Shown: positions 11,337-20,195 of the stretch, piece after piece
How positions within the stretch are numbered: position 1 is the first letter of the stretch
Layout of the letters: every line of letters starts with the position of its first letter
NCBI GenBank assembly: GCA_021294835.1
Contig: JAJTDF010000001.1
Location: forward strand, 37,665-101,664
Length of the DNA: 64,000 nucleotides
Direction of reading: 5' to 3'
Source of the DNA: Planctomycetaceae bacterium
Lineage (GTDB): Bacteria; Planctomycetota; Phycisphaerae; Phycisphaerales; UBA1924
Made by a program: the position numbers and the translations under genes
Notes under the pieces: model-generated
Seen by the model: the letters and a program-made list of their open reading frames with translations, nothing else
Told to the model about the DNA's origin: nothing
Database searches by the model: none

Positions 11337-12779
11337 ATGGCCAACAACCCGCATTCGTCCCCCCACCGCCCCCGCACGGTTGAGGAGTTGCTTGCTTCCG
11401 GCTGGAGGTCCCGTCCGGTCAAGGCGGAACTGCGTTCCAATCTGGTGGCGGCCCTCCGCCGGGGCGAGGATCTGTTTCCGGGCATGGTCGGCTATGAGGC
11501 GACCGTCATCCCTGAGCTGATCAACGCAGTTCTTGCGGGGCACGACATCCTGTTCCTCGGCGAGAAGGGCCAGGGCAAAAGTCGGCTCATGCGGCTTCTC
11601 GCCAGGCATCTGGACGCCGAACTGCCGTATCTGGACATTCCCGCAGGCTACGAAGGCGGTTGCCCGATTCACGAGGACCCGACCCGCCCGATCACCCGTG
11701 CGGGCAAGGCCTTCCTCGCCGAGCACGGCGACCGGGCGCCGATCGCCTGGTGGCCCCGGGCCGCCCGCTATGCCGAGCGGCTGGCCCCCGGCACCAAGTT
11801 CGCAGACCTGATCGGTGAGATCGACCCGGCCAAGCTCGCCTCGGGCGTGAGTATGGGGGCCGAGGATGCCCTCCACTTCGGCCTGATCCCGCGGATGCAC
11901 CGGGGCATCTTCGCGATGAACGAACTGCCGGATCTGGATGATCTGGTCCAGGTCGGCCTGTTCAACATCCTTGAAGAGCGCGACGTGCAGATCCGGGGCT
12001 TCCCGGTGAGCTTCGACATCGACGTGCTGGTGCTCTTTTCAGCCAACCCGAGCACCTACAACCGTTCCGGCAAGGTCATCCCGCAGCTCAAGGACCGCAT
12101 CGGTTCGACCATCCAGACCCACTATCCGCTGCAGCGAGATCTGGCCATCGAGATCACCGCGTCAGAATCAGAGGTGGAGTTGGAGGGCGAGGACCCGGTG
12201 CAGGTTCCCCGCTTCATGCGGGAACTGGTGGAACAGATGGCCATGTGCGCCCGCACCAGCCCCTACGTGGACCACCAATCGGGCGTGTCCGCCCGCTTCT
12301 CACTGGCCGCCTTCAACACCATGGTGGCCTCAGCCCGCCAGCGGGGTATCCGACTGGGTGAGAAGCCCGCCGTGTGCCGCATGAGCGACCTGGCCCACTT
12401 CCCCGCTGCGGCCCTGGGCAAGTTGGAGCTGGACCTGATGGGCTCGCACCAACTCTCCGAGCGGCAGGTGCTCGAAGCCATCGCGGCCGAGGCCGTCAAG
12501 GTGGTCTTCTCGGAGTACGTGACCAAGCACGGACTGGAGGAGATCGCCCAGGGCTTCGCCAAGGGCGTGAAGCTCGAGGTGGGCGACATGCTGCCGTCGT
12601 CCAACTACCAGGCGCTGCTGGCCCGCGTGCCCGCAGTGTGGGACAAGGCCTTCGAGGTCAACGCATCGGGCAACCCGGCGGTGCGGGCAAGTTGCGTGGA
12701 GTTCGTGCTGGCCGGCCTGCACGCCACCGATCGCCTGTCTCGGGCCGTGCGGCACGGTCGCATCCACTACCAGTTCTGA
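11337..12779 (+). CDS. ChlI/MoxR-like AAA+ ATPase (VWA partner system A)
   Basis: A 480-residue AAA+ ATPase of the magnesium-chelatase ChlI type, not part of a chlorophyll pathway here. Walker A is GEKGQGKS at 75-82. The Walker B position reads [12 protein letters not shown] with Asn195-Glu196 instead of Asp-Glu. A sensor-1-like [12 protein letters not shown] and an Arg-containing KDRIGST follow. A long insertion ([20 protein letters not shown]) sits between Walker A and B. The C-terminal half is helical. The start at 11337 is chosen because the frame upstream to 11139 runs antisense to the phosphatase gene. The gene directly precedes a VWA protein (52 bp apart), the usual arrangement for ATPase-VWA pairs that remodel or insert cofactors into target proteins. 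The target is unknown. Confidence 0.85.
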   Translation: MANNPHSSPHRPRTVEELLASGWRSRPVKAELRSNLVAALRRGEDLFPGMVGYEATVIPELINAVLAGHDILFLGEKGQGKSRLMRLLARHLDAELPYLDIPAGYEGGCPIHEDPTRPITRAGKAFLAEHGDRAPIAWWPRAARYAERLAPGTKFADLIGEIDPAKLASGVSMGAEDALHFGLIPRMHRGIFAMNELPDLDDLVQVGLFNILEERDVQIRGFPVSFDIDVLVLFSANPSTYNRSGKVIPQLKDRIGSTIQTHYPLQRDLAIEITASESEVELEGEDPVQVPRFMRELVEQMAMCARTSPYVDHQSGVSARFSLAAFNTMVASARQRGIRLGEKPAVCRMSDLAHFPAAALGKLELDLMGSHQLSERQVLEAIAAEAVKVVFSEYVTKHGLEEIAQGFAKGVKLEVGDMLPSSNYQALLARVPAVWDKAFEVNASGNPAVRASCVEFVLAGLHATDRLSRAVRHGRIHYQF

Positions 12780-12831
12780 CACGTCCATCCCTGCAACGAC
12801 GATTCGCAATCACGCCGCCGGAGCACTGCCC

Positions 12832-14604
12832 ATGGCGACCGACCCTCAGGATCCGCACGCTGCAGAAGGCCAGCCGATGCTCCCGCCGGCCTCTGCGGTC
12901 ACGCCGCCGGGGTTGGTGCACGCCTATCTCGCGTACGACCCCAAGAACTTCCCCTCCCCCACCACGCCCCCGCCGGACCTTGCCTCCGCCGCTCTGGAGC
13001 ACCTGCTCGCCTACGGCTCACTCCGCGAACTGACCCCTGAGGAACTCGCCCGGGCCATCCGCATCGACCCGGCGATGTTCCCCCAACTCGGCCCATCGCT
13101 GGAGTCGCTCCGTGCCCTGCTTGAGCAGGCCAAGGCGAAGATTCTGTCCACCTATGACGTGGCCCCGGCCAAGACCGAAGCGCAGGACGCAGTGGACTCT
13201 GCTGCCGGGGAGGTGCGTCCGCCCCCGGCCTATCGCGACCGGTTCATCAAGGCAATCAACGAGAGCGCCCTGGGCGATCTCGAAGACCTCTGGTCGGCCC
13301 AGCGCGACGAACACTCGCCCTTCGCGCGGGCGATGATGAAGACCATCGCGGCGATGGGCGACAGCTTCCAAGTGCAGGAACTGGCCGCCCGCTACACCTT
13401 CACCGGCCGCACGCCGCTGAGTGTGCCCGACGCGTTGGCCGTCAAGCAGGAACTTGAGGAGATCGACAAGCTGCTGCAGCAGCTCGCCGAGGCCAAGGAC
13501 ACCGGGCAGCTCGGGATCATCGACCTCAGCCAACTGGCTGAGTATGCCGACCAGGGCCAGCTCGAGCAGCTCAACGAACTCCAGCGTTCAATCGAAGACT
13601 ACCTGCGTCAGGAGGCCGAACGGCAGGGCATCGAGCGGGCCTCGGGCGGGCTTCGGCTCACGCCCAAGGCGCTTCGGTTGTTTCAGGGCAAGCTGCTCGC
13701 GGCCATCTTTGCCGACATGCAGGCGGCACGCTCCGGTCGGCACGCCGGCCCGCCGACCGCCGACGGCGCCGTTGAGATCCCCTCCACCGCAGCCTATCAG
13801 TTCGGCGACCCGGTCGCTCACCTGGACCTCCCCGGCACACTCATCAACGCTGCCATCCGCAAAGCGTCGGCCGACCCCGCGGCCAAGGCCCGGGGCCCCG
13901 CCTTCACCGTTGACGACATGCAGGTCCACCGCACCCGCACCACCCCCAAGGCCGCCAGCGTGGTGCTGATGGACATGTCCGGCTCCATGCGGCACGGAGG
14001 GCAGTACATCCAGGTCAAGCGCATGGCCTTGGCCCTGGACGCCCTCATTCGCACCGAGTACCCGGGCGATGTGCTGCGGTTCGTCGAGATGTCCACCTTC
14101 ACTCGCCTCACGCCGCCGGCCCACATCCCGGCGCTGCTGCCCAAGCCGGTCAGCATTCACCGCCCGGTGGTGCGGCTGAAGGTGGACATGTCCGATCCCA
14201 ACATCACCGAGGCGGCCGTTCCGCAGCACTTCACCAACATCCAGCGTGCCCTGCAGCAGGCCCGCACGCTGCTGGCCGGCCAGCCCACACCCAACCGCCA
14301 GATCATGCTGATCACCGACGGCCTGCCCACCGCCCACACCGAGGGAAGCATGCTCTACCTGCTCTACCCGCCCGACCCGCGAACCGAAGCCGCCACACTC
14401 CGCGAGGCGGCCCTGTGCGCCCGAGAGGGCGTCACCATCAACGTCTTCCTCCTGCCGTCCTGGTCGCAGAGCAGCGAGGACATCGCCTTTGCCCACAGGC
14501 TGGCGCAGTCCACCCGCGGGCGGGTGCTGTTCACCGGTGGCCGCGATCTGGACCGGTTCGTGCTGTGGGATTACGTCGCCATGCGGCGGCGGATTCTGGC
14601 GTAA
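12832..14604 (+). CDS. VWA-domain protein partnered with ChlI-like ATPase
   Basis: A 590-residue protein with a mostly helical, charged N-terminal two-thirds (repeated Glu/Gln/Leu-rich segments near 190-260 suggest coiled coil) and a C-terminal von Willebrand factor A domain from about residue 375. The metal-ion-dependent adhesion site is complete: DMSGSM at 381-386, a downstream Thr in the QHFTNIQRAL region, and LITDGLPT near 493-500. BchD/CoxE-like proteins of this layout act as the adaptor of an AAA+ motor, binding the client through the metal site. It follows the AAA+ gene by 52 bp on the same strand. The function is inferred only from this pairing. Confidence 0.85.
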   Translation: MATDPQDPHAAEGQPMLPPASAVTPPGLVHAYLAYDPKNFPSPTTPPPDLASAALEHLLAYGSLRELTPEELARAIRIDPAMFPQLGPSLESLRALLEQAKAKILSTYDVAPAKTEAQDAVDSAAGEVRPPPAYRDRFIKAINESALGDLEDLWSAQRDEHSPFARAMMKTIAAMGDSFQVQELAARYTFTGRTPLSVPDALAVKQELEEIDKLLQQLAEAKDTGQLGIIDLSQLAEYADQGQLEQLNELQRSIEDYLRQEAERQGIERASGGLRLTPKALRLFQGKLLAAIFADMQAARSGRHAGPPTADGAVEIPSTAAYQFGDPVAHLDLPGTLINAAIRKASADPAAKARGPAFTVDDMQVHRTRTTPKAASVVLMDMSGSMRHGGQYIQVKRMALALDALIRTEYPGDVLRFVEMSTFTRLTPPAHIPALLPKPVSIHRPVVRLKVDMSDPNITEAAVPQHFTNIQRALQQARTLLAGQPTPNRQIMLITDGLPTAHTEGSMLYLLYPPDPRTEAATLREAALCAREGVTINVFLLPSWSQSSEDIAFAHRLAQSTRGRVLFTGGRDLDRFVLWDYVAMRRRILA

Positions 14605-14641
14605 GTCGCCCGGGTCGGGCGGCGGTGACTCCGCTTGCCGA

Positions 14642-17173
14642 TCAATCCCGCCGGAGCGACTGCTCGACGATCCGTCGCTGCTCCTGGGTGAGTCCGCGGA
14701 CCGCCGCGTCCAGCCGCTGCAGGTCATCCAGCCGCAGCACGGCCCGCGCCGCCTGGTCAAGCAGCGGATCGCCGGAGGACACCGTGTCCCGCACCACCTG
14801 CCAGTAGCGCAGCGCCAGAGGCAGGTTGTACGGGTCCAGTTCCATCGCCCGCACCAGGGCTCGACGCAGGTCCGCCACAGCCTGATCGCCGGTGGCCAGC
14901 CCGGCCTGCCGAGCGCCCAGCCGCAGCGAGGTGTCCCACGCCGCCAGGCCGGACCGGGCTGGGAAGGGGTACCGCTCGGCCGGCGTGTCGAGACTCCAGA
15001 CCGCTCCGCTGAGCAGTTCACGGGCCCGCTCGCCCTGCCCCGTGCCCACCAGCGAGAAGGCCTGGCGGGCCCGCAGCCGACGGATCTCGCGCTCGGTCGC
15101 GAAGTCGAACGCGATGTGACTTGCCGCCTGCTCCAATTCCGTCTGGGCCACGGGAACCAGCACGAGCTCCGCGGCGTTGAGCGCGCGTCGAAGGTCTCGG
15201 ACTGATGTTCCGACCGGCACCCCGTCGAGCGCGTTGCTGAGCGTCGCCCGAACTTTCTCCACCATTTCCGCGTCGGCCAGCGTTTCGCCGTTGGCCCGCC
15301 CTTGAGCCTCCAGCCGTTGGACCAGGCTTCCAGCTTCCGCCAGCGGCCTCACAACGGCGGCCGCCCTCGCCAGTCCGGCCTCCCAGCGCCAAACGCCCAC
15401 TGCATGCAGCCCACCCACCGTTGCAACCACCGCCAGAACGGCCAGCGTCACCGCCCGACCGGTACGCGTTCCGCCCCTTCGGTCGGCCATCATCACACCC
15501 GCCGCTGCCGACTGCGTTCCTCCGCCGCCCGCAACCCCCACGGCCCCGGCCGCCAGGCCGACCCACGCCCACATCAGCCCGCCCGCCTGCCCATGCGTTG
15601 CGGTCACCTCGATCATGCTGTGCGCCAGCAGCACGGTGGCTCCGGCCGCCACCGCCTGCCAGAGCCCAGCACCCTCCCGCCCCAAAGCCCAGCGGGCCAC
15701 CAGCATGCCGATCGTCGCCCACGCCGCCAACCCGGCGACCCGCACCGCCGCCCCCTCTGGCGTGATGCCGCTTCGCTCCAGCGCCAGGCACGCAAGCGTG
15801 ATGACCGCCGCCGTCAGGCCCACAAGCCGCAGGACCGGGCGGGCGGCTTCGATGGAAGCCGACTCCTCGGCGCCGTCCTCGTCCGCTGCGACACTGCCCG
15901 CCCGCCCCACCTTCCAGGCCAGCACCGCAGCGACGGCCACCAGGGCGATGCCGCCCACGCCCAGGCACGCGAGCCATTCAGCGGGGAGGCAGTGCGGGCT
16001 TTGCACTTCCTCGGGACTCAGCGGGTTCTTGGCCGTGAGGTACGCCTCCTTGAAGCCGTCCGGGCCGACGCCCAGCAGCAGCCGGCTCCCGAAGATGCGG
16101 ACTGCCGCCTCCAAATAAAACCACCGGAACAGCAGCGAGAGTTCCGCCAGCCGCTCACCCGCCAGCCCACGCGCAAACACGCCCGCCAGCATCGCACCGC
16201 AGGCCAGCAGCGGCAACGCCGCAGTCACACGGCCCATCGTCCCCGTCCCGGCACGGCTCCGCACCAGCCACCACACCGCAGCCACGCCAAGGCCCGGAAG
16301 CGTGACGCCCCACCCGCCTTTGCTCCCCGCCAGCACAAGCGACCCAATGCAGGCCAAGGCCATCGCCCCGATGACCAGTCCCCACAACCGGCCGACAGAA
16401 TCGCTGGGAGCGGCGGGCTGCCGACCCAGCCAAGGTCGCGCACGGGCCACCAGCCAGCAGGTGAACATCACCGCACCGGCGGCTGCAAAGCTCGCAAACA
16501 CGTTGCTGAGCCCGAACCAGCCCGTCGGTTGGTTCTGCATCAATCGTCGTTCGTAACCCAGCGCCTGGGGGGATTCCGGCGTCCATCCATTGGCCGCGAA
16601 GATCGTCAGGCGGTCACGCCGGAAACTCTCAACGGTCTGCGGATGCTCCACCAGCACCTGCACAACCCCCTTGAGGACCAGCACTGCCAGCACGCCGGCA
16701 ATCAGCCCGATGGCCACCGCACGTGCCTCCCGCCCGTGCCACCGGTCGCGGCAGGCGACGGCAACGCCGGCGGCTGTGCCCAGCGCCGCCAGCCACGAGA
16801 TCCCGATCCGCCCGCTGCCCAAAGTGGCCAGCGGCGGAGCCGCCGCATGGACAGCGACCGCTGCGGTTCCCGCCGCAAGGCCCCCGGCCAGCCACCATGC
16901 CAGCCGATCACCCCTGGCAGCAGCGGCGGTCACCAACCCAAGGCCCACCGCCAGCGCAACCCAGTCCAGCGTCACCATCACCGCCGGGCCGAGGCCCAGC
17001 AGCGAGGCCGGGACCACCGTCGGGTCGAAGTCCCAGTACGGAAAGGGTGAGAAGGGCGACAGGCACCGCAGGGCCGCAACACCGACCAGCACGGCCACGC
17101 CCAGCACCGGCCAAGCGGGCGCAGGTTGCCCTGCTGCCGGATCGATCGTGCTGGAGTCGGTCGCTCGGCTCAT
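14642..17173 (-). CDS. O-antigen ligase-like polytopic membrane protein
   Basis: An 843-residue inner-membrane protein with many hydrophobic segments over residues 20-580 and a soluble, helical Ala/Leu/Arg-rich C-terminal part (about 600-843) that may contain TPR-like helices. The large periplasmic-type loop contains SRLLLGVGPDGFKEAY near residue 360-375 followed by SPHCLPAEWLACLG, the pattern of the Wzy_C/O-antigen ligase superfamily. Such proteins ligate or polymerise glycans on the periplasmic face. The ATG at 17173 overlaps the stop of the helicase gene (ATGA), so the two are translationally coupled although functionally unrelated. Whether it is a ligase, a polymerase or a protein O-glycosyltransferase cannot be decided. 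Confidence 0.78.
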   Translation of the reverse strand: MSRATDSSTIDPAAGQPAPAWPVLGVAVLVGVAALRCLSPFSPFPYWDFDPTVVPASLLGLGPAVMVTLDWVALAVGLGLVTAAAARGDRLAWWLAGGLAAGTAAVAVHAAAPPLATLGSGRIGISWLAALGTAAGVAVACRDRWHGREARAVAIGLIAGVLAVLVLKGVVQVLVEHPQTVESFRRDRLTIFAANGWTPESPQALGYERRLMQNQPTGWFGLSNVFASFAAAGAVMFTCWLVARARPWLGRQPAAPSDSVGRLWGLVIGAMALACIGSLVLAGSKGGWGVTLPGLGVAAVWWLVRSRAGTGTMGRVTAALPLLACGAMLAGVFARGLAGERLAELSLLFRWFYLEAAVRIFGSRLLLGVGPDGFKEAYLTAKNPLSPEEVQSPHCLPAEWLACLGVGGIALVAVAAVLAWKVGRAGSVAADEDGAEESASIEAARPVLRLVGLTAAVITLACLALERSGITPEGAAVRVAGLAAWATIGMLVARWALGREGAGLWQAVAAGATVLLAHSMIEVTATHGQAGGLMWAWVGLAAGAVGVAGGGGTQSAAAGVMMADRRGGTRTGRAVTLAVLAVVATVGGLHAVGVWRWEAGLARAAAVVRPLAEAGSLVQRLEAQGRANGETLADAEMVEKVRATLSNALDGVPVGTSVRDLRRALNAAELVLVPVAQTELEQAASHIAFDFATEREIRRLRARQAFSLVGTGQGERARELLSGAVWSLDTPAERYPFPARSGLAAWDTSLRLGARQAGLATGDQAVADLRRALVRAMELDPYNLPLALRYWQVVRDTVSSGDPLLDQAARAVLRLDDLQRLDAAVRGLTQEQRRIVEQSLRRD

Positions 17174-19953
17174 GGTGCTCGCACCTTGGTCAGGCGGGCG
17201 TACTCAAGCACCAGCGTCTTCTCGCCAACGGCCTTGAACTTGACCTTGACGCGTGCCGCGGCTCCAGGGAAGTAGGCCAGCACCGTTCCCTCGCCGAACT
17301 GGGGATGCCGCACCACCGCACCCGGTTCAAACTCGCCGCCTCCGCCCCTGCCTCCGCCTCCCCCGCCTCGCCCGCCCCCACCGCTGGCAGCGGCCCCGCC
17401 GCCGGTTCCACTTGCACCCGGGCGGCCCGGGGCTGCCGTGGGGCGTCGCATGCCGCCTGAACCGACCGTCGTCGCTCCGCTTTCCGGCGAAGAGCGCATG
17501 GGCGAGCCAAAGCCGCCCCGCGTCGTGCTGCGTCCGGGCCGCTCCGGATCCTGGTTGTAATCCTCGTCGCCGGCGAGGAAGGCGGCCATGTCCGGATCAT
17601 CCTCCCCGCCGCCGAACGGATCGCTCTGATCGCTGGTGACCACGTGCTGCCCGGCGATCTCATCGAGGAACCGGCTGGGGATGGTCCGCTCCGCCAGCCC
17701 TCGCTGCGTCCGGAACTTTGCAGCGGTCATCAGCAGGTGCTCCATCGCCCGCGTGATGCCCACGAAGCAGAGCCGTCGCTCCTCTTCCATCTCCCGCTCG
17801 CTTTGCAGGGCCCGCATGTGCGGCAGGGCCCCGTCCTCAAGGCCGATCATCGCCACAACCGGGAACTCCAGCCCCTTGGCGGCGTGCAGCGTCATCAGCG
17901 TCACGGCTCCGCGTGCCGGGTCGATGGCGTCGCTGTCGGCCACCAGCGCGATCCGCTCCAGATACATCGCCAGCAGGTCCAGCAGCGTGTGCCCGTTCGG
18001 CGGCGCGGGCGGTGCTTCGGCATACAGCGAGCCGCCGTCAGCGAAGGGGTCGTCCGGGTCACCCGGCGGTGCATACTGCTGGGCGACGGCCGCGAGCGCT
18101 GCGTTGGGTTCTCCCAGGCTCAGGAAGTCCGGGGCCAATTCCGGCGGTCCGTCCGCCGGTGAGGTCGCCGCCTCACCATCACTTGAAGCAGTCGCCCCGG
18201 CCACCAGCCCCTGCTGGAACTCACCCGCCGCGTTCACCAGTTCCGCCAGGTTCTCCTTGCGTTCATCCTCCTTGGCGTAGAACTCCTCCAGGCCGCTCTC
18301 GCGGACCACCCTGCCCACCAGATCGCTCAGGCTCAGCAGTGTTGGTGTCTCGCCGCCCGAAGCCGACGCCGCCGGATCGGTTGGGAGGCCGGCCGCGGCC
18401 TCGCCTGGCATGCCCGGCACCCCCGGCGCATCGGCGGCCGCCGCCCGCCATCCGTCCAGCATGGTCACGAACTTGGCCACAGCGCCGGCGGCCCGTCCGG
18501 TCAGGCCGACATCCAGTTGCCCCGCCGCCACCTCACGCATCGCGTCGTACAGCGAGACACCCCGAGCCGTCGCTACCGATGCGACCTTCTCCACCGTTGC
18601 GTCGGAGATGCCTCGGCTGGGCGTGTTGATCACCCTTTCCAGCGAAACCGAGTCCGCCGGGTTGACCAAGAGCCGCAGGTAGCCCCCTGCGTTTTTGACC
18701 TCTTCACGCTGGTAGAACGAGGTGCCCCGGACGATGTTGTACGGGACCGCCGCCCGACGCATCGCGTCCTCAAGCACGCGAGACATGGCGTTGGTGCGGT
18801 AGAACACCGCGCAGTGCTTCCACGCCAGTTCCCGCCCATCCTGCGCCGCCTCGTCCTGCTGCCGTTTGAGCCAGTCCACCACCAGCCGGGCCTCGTGGTG
18901 CTCGTCACGGCAGAGCACCACCTCCACCGGCCGTCCCTTGCCCCGGGTGGCCACCAGCGGCTTGGGGCGTCGCTCGGTGTTCCGCTTGATCAGCCGATCC
19001 GCAACCGCCAGGATTGACTCCCGCGAGCGGAAATTCTCCCCCAGCGCGATCACTTTGGCGCCGGGATAGATCTTCTCAAACTGCAGGATGTTGGCAATGT
19101 CCGCCCCGCGCCAGCCGTAGATCGACTGGTCCGGATCGCCGACCACGCAGAAGTTCGGCGGTTCCTGGGCGGCCGCCCCCGGCTTGCGGAGCAGTTGATC
19201 CCCGGCCAGCAGCGAGGCGATCACGAACTGCGCCTTGTTGGTGTCCTGATACTCGTCGATCATCAGGTAGCGGTAGCGGCTCTGCAACTGATGCCGCACG
19301 CTGTCGCTGGTCTGCAGCATGCGGGCGGTCAGCAGCAGCAGGTCGTCAAAGTCCACCGCGTTGGCCGTGCGGAGCTGCTGCTGGTACGCCGTGTAAACCC
19401 GTGCCACCGTCCGGGTCTGGAAGTCCTGAGCCTCCTGCTGATACGTGGCAGCATCCTTCAGATCGTTCTTGGCGGTGGAGATGGCCGCCAGTACGGCACG
19501 TGGCGGCCAGTTGGTGGTGTTCAGGTCGAGCGCTGTGATCGCGGCCTTGATCAGCTTGGCCTGATCGTCCGCATCCATGATGGTGAAGTTGGGCTTCAGC
19601 CAGCCGGCCGCCGCCAGCCCGCTCTCCTCGCACCACCGCCTCAGCAGCCGCACGCACAGGCTGTGGAAGGTCGTGACCGTCAGGCCCCGGGCCCCGGCCG
19701 CCTCACCGACCAGGTGCACCACACGCTCGCGCATCTCACCGGCGGCCTTGTTGGTGAAGGTCACCGCGAGGATGTTCCACGGCGGCACGCCCTGGGCGAG
19801 CATGTACGCGACCCGCCGGGTGATGACCCGGGTCTTGCCCGATCCCGGGCCGGCGAGCACCAGCAGCGGGCCGTCACCATGCATCACCGCCGCCCGCTGG
19901 GATGCGGTCAGACCCTCCAAAAACGCCTGGCCGTTTGCGCTGCTGCTCGCCAC
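17170..19953 (-). CDS. UvrD/PcrA/Rep-type superfamily 1 DNA helicase
   Basis: A 927-residue ATP-dependent 3'-5' DNA helicase acting in repair and replication-transcription conflicts. Visible motifs are LTASQRAAV (Q motif), Walker A AGPGSGKTR near 34-42, motif Ia TFTNKAAGEM, Walker B DEYQDTN near 231, GDPDQSIYGWRGAD, LGENFRS, TLHAAKGLEFPVV and VGITRAMEHL. The 2B subdomain carries a long Ala/Pro/Gly-rich insertion (about residues 500-660). The C-terminus is a Gly-rich linker followed by GAVVRHPQFGEGTVLAYF, the Tudor-like module that in PcrA/UvrD contacts RNA polymerase. I chose the GTG at 19953, seven residues before the conserved core; a TTG at 20013 would add 20 low-complexity residues and cannot be excluded. 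Confidence 0.9.
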   Translation of the reverse strand: MASSSANGQAFLEGLTASQRAAVMHGDGPLLVLAGPGSGKTRVITRRVAYMLAQGVPPWNILAVTFTNKAAGEMRERVVHLVGEAAGARGLTVTTFHSLCVRLLRRWCEESGLAAAGWLKPNFTIMDADDQAKLIKAAITALDLNTTNWPPRAVLAAISTAKNDLKDAATYQQEAQDFQTRTVARVYTAYQQQLRTANAVDFDDLLLLTARMLQTSDSVRHQLQSRYRYLMIDEYQDTNKAQFVIASLLAGDQLLRKPGAAAQEPPNFCVVGDPDQSIYGWRGADIANILQFEKIYPGAKVIALGENFRSRESILAVADRLIKRNTERRPKPLVATRGKGRPVEVVLCRDEHHEARLVVDWLKRQQDEAAQDGRELAWKHCAVFYRTNAMSRVLEDAMRRAAVPYNIVRGTSFYQREEVKNAGGYLRLLVNPADSVSLERVINTPSRGISDATVEKVASVATARGVSLYDAMREVAAGQLDVGLTGRAAGAVAKFVTMLDGWRAAAADAPGVPGMPGEAAAGLPTDPAASASGGETPTLLSLSDLVGRVVRESGLEEFYAKEDERKENLAELVNAAGEFQQGLVAGATASSDGEAATSPADGPPELAPDFLSLGEPNAALAAVAQQYAPPGDPDDPFADGGSLYAEAPPAPPNGHTLLDLLAMYLERIALVADSDAIDPARGAVTLMTLHAAKGLEFPVVAMIGLEDGALPHMRALQSEREMEEERRLCFVGITRAMEHLLMTAAKFRTQRGLAERTIPSRFLDEIAGQHVVTSDQSDPFGGGEDDPDMAAFLAGDEDYNQDPERPGRSTTRGGFGSPMRSSPESGATTVGSGGMRRPTAAPGRPGASGTGGGAAASGGGGRGGGGGGRGGGGEFEPGAVVRHPQFGEGTVLAYFPGAAARVKVKFKAVGEKTLVLEYARLTKVRAP

Positions 19954-20195
19954 GCTCCCAGCGTAGCAACCGGCGCCGCCAGCTCCGGTTGCCCCTCCGT
20001 TTGCGGTGGTCAAATCACGTGGTCTTCCACACCAACCGACATCGCCGGGCCCGTCCCCTTACTGGGGGAATCTCACCGTCCGGACAATCCAGATCAGGGC
20101 CGTTCGGGTGATCGGGTTTATGCTCACACTTCCCGATCGACGGCCGGCCCTGCGATGGCCCTCCGGCGATCCCGCACTCTGCGGACCCCACAGCG

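Noticed and set aside
11337..14604. Magnesium chelatase of (bacterio)chlorophyll synthesis
   Set aside because: The AAA+ and VWA genes resemble ChlI/BchD, but no H subunit or other pigment gene is present and the ATPase has a long family-atypical insertion.
15302..17050. Plus-strand frame opposite the O-antigen ligase-like gene
   Set aside because: Pro/Arg/His/Gln-rich antisense translation; the minus strand shows clear membrane helices and the POT-like and ligase motifs.
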